9,897 bases of DNA from Verrucomicrobiota bacterium. GTDB taxonomy: Bacteria; Verrucomicrobiota; Verrucomicrobiia; Opitutales; Opitutaceae. The stretch spans positions 1-9,897 of the forward strand of contig JAUPWC010000097.1 of the NCBI GenBank assembly GCA_030916665.1, given 5' to 3'. Every line of letters starts with the position of its first letter. Within the stretch, counting starts at the first letter, position 1. The notes under the pieces were generated by a model. The model was not told where the DNA came from, did no database searches, and worked only from the letters and a program-made list of their open reading frames with translations. The position numbers and the translations under genes were made by a program. Positions 1-5,381 of the stretch are shown one piece after another.

Positions 1-1015
1 CCTTGTTCCAGAACATGACCTCGCCCTGGGCGCGCACGGAGAGCGCGATCATGCAGGGCAGCAGGTCCACCGGGAAGTAGGGCCACGGCGCGGCCTCGAT
101 CTTGGGGAGAAGGTTGGTCGTGAACGGCTGTTCGACGACGAGCTTTTGCCGGCGGCGCACGATGGCGGTGTCGCCGTCGTGCTCGACCTTCACGCCGAGC
201 TTGGCGAAGGAGCGGGTGATGAGGTCGAAGTGGTGGGGCAGGGAGCTTTTGACGCGGATCTCGCCGCCGGTGATGGCGCCGAGGGCGAGGAAGGTGACGA
301 TCTCGTGGTGGTCGCTGTTGATCGTGAAGGTGCCGCCCTTGAGCTTGGCGACGCCGGTGACGGTGAGCTGGCTGGTGCCGAGGCCGGCGATCTTCGCGCC
401 CATGGCGGCGAGCACGGCGCAGACATCCTGCACGTGCGGCTCGCTGGCGGCGTTGAGGAGCACGGACTCGCCCTCGGCGAGCACGGCGGCCATCACGAAA
501 TTCTCGGTGGCCGTGACCGACATGTAGTCGGGCCAGTGCCGGGCGCCGCGGAAACGGTCCCGAAGCGAGAGCGTCAGCGTGCCGCCGCGCGTGGCGACCT
601 TGGCACCGAGTTTTTCCAGGATCTCAAGGTGCGGATCGAGTTCGCGGATGCCGAGCGCGCAGCCCTTGGCGTTGGCGGGCAGGGTGAATTTTTTCATGCG
701 CTGCAGCAGCGGCGCGAAGAGCAGCACGGAGGAGCGCATGCCGGCGGGCAGTTCGCCGTTGAGGCGGCTCCCGTCAAAGCCGGAGTGGTCGAGCGTCATC
801 GTGCCGGCGGCGCGGTCCCACGCGACAACCGAGCCCTGCTCGGTGAAGAAGGTGACGAGCTTCTCCACGTCGGTGATCAGCGGGACATTTTTCAGCGTCA
901 CCTTGGCGTCGGTGAGCAGCGTCGCGCAGAGGATCGGCAGGACGGAGTTCTTGTTGCCCGAGGGCGTGATGGTGCCGCTAAGGGGTTTGCCGCCGTGGAT
1001 GATGAGGTCGGACAT
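1..1015 (-). CDS. murA: UDP-N-acetylglucosamine 1-carboxyvinyltransferase MurA (3' end cut by window edge)
   Basis: MurA transfers enolpyruvate from phosphoenolpyruvate to UDP-GlcNAc, the first committed cytoplasmic step of peptidoglycan synthesis. The protein opens MSDLIIHGGKPLSGTITPSG and then has the family motif GNKNSVLPIL, with Lys22 and Asn23 at the positions of the E. coli substrate-binding pair. The MRSS segment (Arg94) matches the E. coli Arg91 region. The loop AKGCALGIRELDPH aligns with E. coli GGCTIGARPVDLH and keeps the catalytic cysteine (Cys119 here, Cys115 in E. coli), the residue modified by fosfomycin. PVDLLP (Asp317) sits where the general base Asp305 is expected. About 338 residues are visible against a usual 420-430, so roughly 85 C-terminal residues lie outside. 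The last visible residues, MFWNK, differ from the E. coli stretch, so this may be a divergent MurA clade or paralogue. The ATG at 1015 is chosen because the conserved N-terminus begins there; no Shine-Dalgarno is present. Confidence 0.95.
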   Translation of the reverse strand, partial: MSDLIIHGGKPLSGTITPSGNKNSVLPILCATLLTDAKVTLKNVPLITDVEKLVTFFTEQGSVVAWDRAAGTMTLDHSGFDGSRLNGELPAGMRSSVLLFAPLLQRMKKFTLPANAKGCALGIRELDPHLEILEKLGAKVATRGGTLTLSLRDRFRGARHWPDYMSVTATENFVMAAVLAEGESVLLNAASEPHVQDVCAVLAAMGAKIAGLGTSQLTVTGVAKLKGGTFTINSDHHEIVTFLALGAITGGEIRVKSSLPHHFDLITRSFAKLGVKVEHDGDTAIVRRRQKLVVEQPFTTNLLPKIEAAPWPYFPVDLLPCMIALSVRAQGEVMFWNK

Positions 1016-1066
1016 GGACGAGCAGGAAAAAGGTCTAGGGTCGGGGATCTGACGACTGGAGCGGGC

Positions 1067-1141
1067 GATCATCGCGGGCGGCGCCGCGGCGGGGCGATCC
1101 AACTGGCTGGATTGCTTCGTCGCTTCGCTCCTCGCAATGAC
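1067..1141. repeat. Imperfect palindromic intergenic repeat (CHCEERSDEAIQ type)
   Basis: Upstream of murA, GATCATCGCGGG on the left and the reverse-complement-like CTCGCAATGAC on the right frame an inner pair ATCCA (1097-1101) and TGGAT (1108-1112), giving an imperfect palindrome of about 75 bases. Read on the minus strand the right half translates as CHCEERSDEAIQ, a string I recognise from spurious ORFs over dispersed intergenic palindromes in many bacteria. I infer a dispersed repeat, not a gene. Copy number elsewhere in the genome cannot be seen here. Confidence 0.7.
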
Positions 1142-1149
1142 AGGGCATT

Positions 1150-1179
1150 AAAAAAGGCGCCCGCGGGTGCGGACGCCTT
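1150..1179 (-). terminator. Rho-independent terminator of the 1222-2172 gene
   Basis: On the minus strand AAGGCGTCCGC, loop ACCC, and GCGGGCGCCTT form an 11-bp stem with one T-G wobble. A run of T continues directly from the stem (A-run 1150-1155 on the plus strand). It lies about 40 bases after the stop of the Arg/Gly-rich protein gene and before murA, so the two same-strand genes are probably transcribed separately. Confidence 0.88.
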
Positions 1180-1221
1180 GAACGTGTGTCGCGCGTCAGG
1201 CGCGGACAAGTTTTAAGTGGC

Positions 1222-2172
1222 TCAGAGGCTGCCGCTGCTGCGGGTGCCCTGGGATTCGCCGTCGTGGGAACGACCGCGGCCACCGCGGCCGCCGCGATGA
1301 CGGCGCTGGCCGCCGCCTTCGCCGCCGCGGCCACTGCCGCTGCCGCTGCGACCGCCACGATGGCGGCGATGACCGCCGTCGCGACGCTCTTCGCCGGAGG
1401 ACTCGCCGGCGGCGGAGACCGGGGCGGAAGCAGGTGCGGACTCGCTGCCGAAGAGACCCTTGAGCCAGCCGAGGAAGCCGCCGGACTTGGCGGGGGCCGG
1501 GGCTTGGCTGCGGGCTTCGGTCCGGGCCGGGGCGGAGCTTTCGGACCGCGCGGGCTGATCGCCGGCGGGCCGGCGTTCGCGGGGAGCGCCACCCCAGTTG
1601 CGGGGCGTCGGCACAAATTTCACACCCGGACGGACGTAGAGGAACTGCGGCGGGATCGAATCGATATCGACTTCCTCGACCGGCGCTTCGCTGCGCTCCT
1701 CGCGCGGGGCGCGCTCGCGGCGCGGCTCGCGGGTGGGCGAGAAACCTTCGCTTTCCCAGGTCTGGGCGGGCGCGGAGCGCTGCTCGGCCGGGGGCAGGAT
1801 GTTCAGTTCGGCGGGTTCTTCCGCGACGGGGGCGGGAGCGGGTGCCGGAGCCGGAGCGGGCTTGGCGGCGACGGTTTCGATGACGGGGAGCGTCTCGACG
1901 ACGGGCGCGGGAGCAGGAGCCTCGGGGGCGGCCGGTTCACCGGCGGGAGCGAACGGGTTGGTGTATTCGCGGGGGGCGTTGACGACTTCGATGGCGGTGG
2001 GCTTGTAGTCGGACGGAGCAGCGGTGGTGCCGGAGGCCGCGGCGGTGCTCGGACGTTTTCCGCGGGCCAGGCCCGAGCCGCGGGTGCTGCCGAAGGACGG
2101 AAAAGCGGCTTCAGGAGCCGGGGTGGTCGCGGTGCCTTCGGCGGGCAGACCGGACGTTTCTGTGGAGGACAT
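1222..2172 (-). CDS. Disordered Ala/Pro-rich protein with Arg/Gly-rich (RGG-like) C-terminal tail, function unknown
   Basis: I do not recognise a named family. The 316-residue protein is almost wholly low complexity. Residues 1-80 are Ser/Thr/Ala rich, about 82-115 are a Pro-Ala segment with alternating PAPAPAP, and about 146-165 are charged Arg/Glu. A short non-repetitive block at 166-195 (VDIDSIPPQFLYVRPGVKF) looks like the only conserved core. Residues 231-242 (GGFLGWLKGLFG) could form an amphipathic helix. The tail at 263-301 is rich in Arg, Gly and His and contains RRHRGGR twice (269-275 and 290-296), like RGG boxes that bind RNA. No signal peptide or membrane span is seen. The frame is open 43 codons further upstream, but those residues look like untranslated leader, so the ATG at 2172 (MSSTETS) is preferred. 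Its own terminator follows. An RNA-binding or condensate-forming role is inference only. Confidence 0.75.
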   Translation of the reverse strand: MSSTETSGLPAEGTATTPAPEAAFPSFGSTRGSGLARGKRPSTAAASGTTAAPSDYKPTAIEVVNAPREYTNPFAPAGEPAAPEAPAPAPVVETLPVIETVAAKPAPAPAPAPAPVAEEPAELNILPPAEQRSAPAQTWESEGFSPTREPRRERAPREERSEAPVEEVDIDSIPPQFLYVRPGVKFVPTPRNWGGAPRERRPAGDQPARSESSAPARTEARSQAPAPAKSGGFLGWLKGLFGSESAPASAPVSAAGESSGEERRDGGHRRHRGGRSGSGSGRGGEGGGQRRHRGGRGGRGRSHDGESQGTRSSGSL

Positions 2173-2385
2173 GTCTATGTTGTTGGTTGTGAATGCGCCT
2201 GCCCAAAGGCGGCGCGGGTTGGGTGCCAGCCGGAGCTCGTGGTATCGTGCTCTCGCCCTTCGATTGCGCTTGGGGCGGACGGCGGCAGGAAACGCCAGCA
2301 TTCTCCGATGTCATTCGAGGGCAACGCTATTTTTCCCCGGCGCGGGGCTTGCCAGTCGGAAAACGCCGGCCCAAGCTTCCGCACC
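2173..2385. promoter_or_regulatory. Divergent intergenic region between the Arg/Gly-rich protein and dUTPase genes
   Basis: These 213 bases separate two divergently read genes and must contain promoters for both, but I see no convincing -35/-10 pair. A short inverted repeat, CGCCT (2196-2200) with AGGCG (2207-2211), lies in the leader of the minus-strand gene. Neither start has a Shine-Dalgarno sequence. Confidence 0.4.
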
Positions 2386-2757
2386 ATGGACAAACTCGAG
2401 GAGATTTTTCGTATGCAAGATGCGCTGAATAAGCGCATTGGAGTGAATCTGCCCCCGCCCTCCGACGAGGAAAAGGCCAAGTGGATCCTCAACTATACCC
2501 GCGCCATGCAGCAGGAAACGGCCGAATTGATCGACAGCGTGCCGTGGAAGTGGTGGGCCAAATACCAGAAGTTCGACGAGCAGAACGCCAAGGTCGAGGT
2601 CGTGGACCTTTTTCACTTCCTCGTGTCGCTCGCGCAGACTCTCGGCATGACGCCCGATGATGTTTATCAGGCCTACCTGAAAAAGAACGCCGTCAACCAC
2701 CAGCGTCAGGACAGCGGCTACGTGAAGAAGGACGAGGCGGACTCGAAGCACATCTGA
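2386..2757 (+). CDS. All-alpha dUTP diphosphatase (dUTPase_2 / MazG-like NTP pyrophosphatase)
   Basis: Likely hydrolyses dUTP to dUMP and pyrophosphate, keeping uracil out of DNA and supplying dUMP for thymidylate synthesis. The 123-residue protein has the metal-binding layout of the all-alpha NTP pyrophosphatases: an ExxE motif (Glu44, Glu47, in QQETAELIDSVPWKWW) and an ExxD motif (Glu71, Asp74, in KVEVVDLFHFL). ELIDSxxWKxW is characteristic of dimeric dUTPases such as the Campylobacter and trypanosomatid enzymes. The C-terminal NAVNHQRQDSGY resembles the Asn/Arg segment that contacts nucleotide phosphates. It is shorter than the trypanosomatid enzymes, consistent with a compact bacterial form. 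The ATG at 2386 is used because the recognisable protein begins there; the frame is open further upstream, but only antisense to the neighbouring gene. Substrate preference (dUTP versus other dNTPs) is not settled by sequence alone. Confidence 0.87.
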   Translation: MDKLEEIFRMQDALNKRIGVNLPPPSDEEKAKWILNYTRAMQQETAELIDSVPWKWWAKYQKFDEQNAKVEVVDLFHFLVSLAQTLGMTPDDVYQAYLKKNAVNHQRQDSGYVKKDEADSKHI

Positions 2758-2780
2758 GCGAAACGCGGCGCGTTTCGCTC
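2756..2780 (+). terminator. Perfect hairpin overlapping the dUTPase stop codon
   Basis: GAGCGAAACGC, loop GGC, GCGTTTCGCTC form a perfect 11-bp stem that begins inside the TGA stop. No T-run follows on the plus strand (AAGTAACAAG), so it is terminator-like or an mRNA 3'-end stabiliser rather than a textbook intrinsic terminator. It lies between converging genes and could act on both strands. Confidence 0.6.
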
Positions 2781-2861
2781 AAGTAACAAGGGCAAGTTTC
2801 CAAGTAACAAGAGAAAGGGCTGTCCCTCGGATCGGACCTTGGCGCTTGATCCTTGTTACTT
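2780..2861. repeat. CAAGTAACAAG repeat cluster (two direct copies, one inverted)
   Basis: CAAGTAACAAG occurs at 2780-2790 and again at 2801-2811. Its core reverse complement CTTGTTACTT is at 2852-2861, so copy two and the inverted copy could pair across about 40 bases. A related copy lies upstream of the following gene at 3432-3448. The cluster fills the gap between the converging dUTPase and secreted-protein genes. Confidence 0.7.
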
Positions 2862-2871
2862 CGCTGCCGAT

Positions 2872-3405
2872 TTATTCGGCGGCGCGCAGGAACAGGAATA
2901 CGCCGACTTCGTGGCCGAGCGGGCCGGTCATGGTGTTTTCGATGCGTTGGATTTGCACGGTCATCGCGGCGCCGTTGCTGGCGGGAGTGAGCGTGAACAT
3001 GAACACCTCGTCGGACGGGCGCTTGGCGCGGATGAGGAACTTGACGCCCTCCTCCGTGGCCTGGAAGCCGCCGTTGCGGGTCCATTCGCCGGTCCACTCG
3101 ACCCGGCCGTTGGCGTCCTTGGTGATGATCTTGAGGCTGCGCTCCTCCTGCACGACCTCGAATCCGGCGATGCCGCCGTGCGCCTGCCGGCCGCGCGCGT
3201 GATTGAACTCGAGCGACAGCAGCGCGCGCATGGCGACCGGGCCGTCGTAAGCCGGCTTCGCCGTCACGACCGTGCCCTCGGCCTCGTAGCTGCCGGCGAC
3301 GGAAACCGGCGCGGCGTGCAGCGCAGGCAACGCGAAGCCGGTGATGACCAGTGTGACGAGCAGGGAAAGGCGGCGGAAAAGGGGATGGGGGAATCGGGAG
3401 TGCAT
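2872..3405 (-). CDS. Secreted hypothetical protein
   Basis: Function unknown; I do not recognise a family. The 177-residue product opens with a classical Sec signal peptide: a basic n-region (MHSRFPHPLFRR), a hydrophobic core (LSLLVTLVITGFALPAL) and a small-residue cleavage region around LHA-AP near residue 31. No lipobox cysteine is present, so the mature protein of about 145 residues is probably periplasmic or exported. The mature part (GSYEAEGTVVTAKPAY onward) alternates short hydrophobic and polar strands, with WTGEWTRNGGFQ in the middle, suggesting a small all-beta fold. The ATG at 3405 is preferred over a GTG four codons upstream (3417) because it gives a compact n-region; neither has a Shine-Dalgarno. 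It is read in the same direction as the thioesterase gene, 108 bases downstream of it. Short repeats of the CAAGTAACAAG type lie on both sides. Confidence 0.72.
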   Translation of the reverse strand: MHSRFPHPLFRRLSLLVTLVITGFALPALHAAPVSVAGSYEAEGTVVTAKPAYDGPVAMRALLSLEFNHARGRQAHGGIAGFEVVQEERSLKIITKDANGRVEWTGEWTRNGGFQATEEGVKFLIRAKRPSDEVFMFTLTPASNGAAMTVQIQRIENTMTGPLGHEVGVFLFLRAAE

Positions 3406-3431
3406 GGGGGGAGTCACTTGGCTTAAGGATT

Positions 3432-3448
3432 AAGTTTCAAGTAACAGG
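3432..3448. repeat. Upstream copy of the CAAGTAACAAG-type repeat
   Basis: AAGTTTCAAGTAACAGG here matches AAGTTTCCAAGTAACAAG at 2794-2811 with one deletion and one substitution. It is followed by GGTATCAAG, and an inverted GTATCA/TGATAC pair (3448-3453 and 3478-3483) lies in the same gap. The gap 3406-3513 holds no gene that I can support. Confidence 0.6.
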
Positions 3449-3513
3449 TATCAAGAAGGCGGGCGGATGCCAGCTCCTGATACTCGAACCTTGTGTTGGG
3501 ACGATCACGGTCC

Positions 3514-3981
3514 TCAGAGGACGGCGACAAAGGTTCCGTGAAACTCGACGGCGTTTTTGCCGCCCGTGCCCTCGACGACGGACTCGAGGTCCATGCGCGC
3601 CTTCCTGAAACGGCGGAGGTCGTCGAGGAATTCCGCCGCGATGCCCGGCGGCGGGCGGTCACAGACGGCGCGAAATGTGCCGCGCACCGGCTGCACGTAG
3701 TTTGCGTAGCTCTGCTTCACGACCACATGGCCGTCCACGCCGCCCTCGACGAGCAGCGTCCAGAGCGCGGCGTAGCAGGCGAGGGTGGGGAGCGTGTGCA
3801 AAGCGCCGCCGAAGACCGAGCCGAGATGGTTCACGTTGGGCGCGAGCGGGGCCTCGAGGATCAGGCGGTGCGGGCCGGTCTGGACGACGCGGATGCCCAT
3901 GGCCGCCGTGAGCGGAATCTTGGCGTGGAGGAACTGCTCCAACTCGGCCGGAGCCATGCTGGCGGGGACGTGGTCGCTCAT
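3514..3981 (-). CDS. Putative hotdog-fold thioesterase, YiiD C-terminal domain family
   Basis: Probably hydrolyses an acyl-CoA or related thioester in the cytoplasm; the substrate cannot be told from sequence. The 155-residue protein is a single domain. Residues 10-21 (APAELEQFLHAK) resemble the family's opening helix, followed by PLTAAMGIRV and a strand LILEAPLAP. The diagnostic segment NVNHLGSVFGGALHTLPTLA (49-68) matches the YiiD_C pattern of Asn, Gly and a Phe-Gly-Gly at the start of the central hotdog helix. A strand, VVVKQSYANYVQPVRG, follows as in hotdog enzymes. Length fits the stand-alone family. The frame stays open 56 codons upstream, but that stretch covers a hairpin and is low in sense, so ATG 3981 (MSDHVPAS) is chosen; ATG 3957 is an alternative. 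The gene lies 203 bases downstream of the regulator gene on the same strand, too far to assume co-transcription. Confidence 0.8.
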   Translation of the reverse strand: MSDHVPASMAPAELEQFLHAKIPLTAAMGIRVVQTGPHRLILEAPLAPNVNHLGSVFGGALHTLPTLACYAALWTLLVEGGVDGHVVVKQSYANYVQPVRGTFRAVCDRPPPGIAAEFLDDLRRFRKARMDLESVVEGTGGKNAVEFHGTFVAVL

Positions 3982-4078
3982 GCGGCGCGGACGATGCGGC
4001 GCGACCGGCCCGGGCGCAAGCGCTGCGGCACGCTGGAGCCGGCGCACCGAGCAGGTTGGATTGGGGTCTGGTCCTCCC

Positions 4079-4101
4079 AAGCCCGCGCGGAGCGCGGGCT
4101 T
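4079..4101 (-). terminator. Hairpin downstream of the LacI-type regulator gene
   Basis: AAGCCCGCGC, loop GGA, GCGCGGGCTT is a perfect 10-bp stem with a 3-base loop, 84 bases beyond the regulator stop and about 100 bases before the thioesterase start. No T-run follows on either strand. It is probably a transcription-attenuating or mRNA-end hairpin, or a dispersed palindrome. The rest of the gap 3982-4184 holds no gene that I can support. Confidence 0.5.
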
Positions 4102-4184
4102 CACCTCCCTGTTCGAGCGGAATTTTTCAGCTGGATCGACACGGCCCACTTTGCGGACCTCGCGAGGGCAGAGGGACGCGCGCT

Positions 4185-5234
4185 TCAGGCCAGTTCGCTT
4201 TCGGGGGCGCGCAGGGTCTGGCCCTCGTTCCAGACGCCCTCGACCATGATCACGCGGGTCTGCTCGGGCAGGCCGCGCTCGTTGCGCTCCAGCAGGCCAA
4301 CGATGGCGTCGATGGCGGTGGCGCCGAGGAGACGACCGTTTTGCCAGATGCCGGAGCAGGCGTGGTTGCGTTCCGGGAGGGCGAGGCTGGCGAGGCCGAG
4401 GTCGCGCGGCACCCGGCGGCCCAGCTTTTGCAGGTGGGCGAGCAGCACGTCGGAACCGGGCGCGACAACGACGTCGGGCATCTCCTTCTCAAGCCAGCCG
4501 GCGATCGGATCGAGTTGGTCCCAGTTTTCGAGGAGCAGCGTCTTGGTCTGGCGGAACTTCGGCATCAGGTGCCGGCCGACGAGCAGGCCGCCGTCCCAGC
4601 GGGCGTGGAAGTGCTGGCGGTGCTGCCGCAGCAGGAGCAGGCCGGGCCGCTGGTAGCCGCGGCGGTAGCACTCGCGCGCCACCTGCAGGCTGGAGAAGAA
4701 GTGGTCGTTGCAGACCGAGGTGATGGTCAGCGACGGCAGGGGCACGCCGAGGCGCACGGCGGAAAAATTCTCCCAAGCCAGCGCCGGGGGCGGAGCGCCG
4801 ACGACGAGCGGGCCAAGCAACAGACCCTGGATGCCGCGGTGGTGCAGCATGCTGCTGAAGCGCTCGGCCGACATGCCGTCGCGGTGCAGCCAGAATTCCT
4901 CGGCCCGGTAACCGAGCTGTTCGGCGCGCGCCATGGCGCCCTCGCGCATCTGGCGGACGGTGAGGCTGGTGGTTTCTCGCCAGCCATGCTCGGCGTCGAG
5001 CCCGTTGATCAGGGCGAGAACCGGATGGTCCTGGCGCGGGCGGCCCTGGCGGCGGCTGCGCATGAGGGCCGAGACATAGGGGTTGGGCCGGTAGCCGAGC
5101 CGCTCCGCGACCGCCCGGATGCGCGCGCGGGTGATCGCCGGGATCCGCGGGTTGTCCGCCAGGCACATCGAGACCGTGGCCTGCGTCACGCCGGCCTGGG
5201 CGGCGATCGTTTTCATGGTGACGGGGCGGGGCAT
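4185..5234 (-). CDS. LacI-family transcriptional regulator
   Basis: A DNA-binding regulator that probably senses a sugar or uronate and controls the divergent lyase gene. The 349-residue length is typical. The N-terminal helix-turn-helix is plain: MKTIAAQAGVTQATVSMCL (residues 7-25), then ADNPRIPAITRARI and AERLGYRPN. The hinge helix is PYVSALMRSRRQ (about 52-63). The effector domain from about residue 70 has a PBP-like pattern (PVLALINGL, then GIQGLLLGPL) and ends with IDAIVGLLERN and a VWNEGQTL tail. Usual LacI residues at the recognition helix are kept in loose form (TQATVSMCL where many members have xxTVSRVL). The ATG at 5234 is followed by a second ATG at 5216 that could also start the domain. 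Candidate operators lie in the gap to the lyase gene. The frame remains open far upstream, through the antisense of the lyase, which is a GC artefact. Confidence 0.93.
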   Translation of the reverse strand: MPRPVTMKTIAAQAGVTQATVSMCLADNPRIPAITRARIRAVAERLGYRPNPYVSALMRSRRQGRPRQDHPVLALINGLDAEHGWRETTSLTVRQMREGAMARAEQLGYRAEEFWLHRDGMSAERFSSMLHHRGIQGLLLGPLVVGAPPPALAWENFSAVRLGVPLPSLTITSVCNDHFFSSLQVARECYRRGYQRPGLLLLRQHRQHFHARWDGGLLVGRHLMPKFRQTKTLLLENWDQLDPIAGWLEKEMPDVVVAPGSDVLLAHLQKLGRRVPRDLGLASLALPERNHACSGIWQNGRLLGATAIDAIVGLLERNERGLPEQTRVIMVEGVWNEGQTLRAPESELA

Positions 5235-5243
5235 GGCGTGGGC

Positions 5244-5259
5244 GCTTATGCAGATAAGC
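5244..5259. promoter_or_regulatory. Candidate operator GCTTAT-N4-ATAAGC
   Basis: A perfect 6-bp inverted repeat, GCTTAT (5244-5249) and ATAAGC (5254-5259), with spacer GCAG, sits ten bases upstream of the regulator ATG. Size and dyad symmetry suit a LacI-family homodimer and autoregulation, although these operators usually have a central CG, which is absent here. The match to this regulator is inferred from position only. Confidence 0.45.
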
Positions 5260-5327
5260 AAAGCCCGCCGCCGGACTGCCAAGCAAAATGGGGTTGAGGC
5301 GGCCGCATTCGGGCAGAAAATGCTCAA

Positions 5328-5338
5328 CGGTATAACCG
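5328..5338. promoter_or_regulatory. Candidate operator/-10 element CGGTATAACCG upstream of the lyase
   Basis: CGGT-ATA-ACCG is an 11-base dyad 44 bases before the lyase ATG. It contains TATAAC (5331-5336), a plausible -10 hexamer for the plus strand, with only a weak TTCGGG at 5308-5313 as a -35. A regulator bound here would block that promoter. Both roles are inference. Confidence 0.4.
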
Positions 5339-5381
5339 GCCGCGGCCTTGCTTGTGCCGGTCCGGCCCCAGACTTCGCCCC

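Noticed and set aside
1186..2385. Plus-strand frame that runs antisense to the Arg/Gly-rich protein and joins the dUTPase in frame
   Set aside because: The upstream part is Gly/Ala low complexity produced by the reverse strand. The family domain starts at the 2386 ATG, and a dUTPase with a 400-residue extension is not expected.
3510..3522. GTCCTC-A-GAGGAC dyad over the thioesterase stop codon
   Set aside because: A one-base centre cannot form a stable hairpin without opening pairs, and there is no T-run. Probably chance or coding constraint.
4056..5297. Open plus-strand frame of 413 codons over the regulator gene
   Set aside because: It is antisense to a well-supported LacI-type gene and shows only the Ala/Gly/Arg-rich composition typical of antisense frames in GC-rich DNA.
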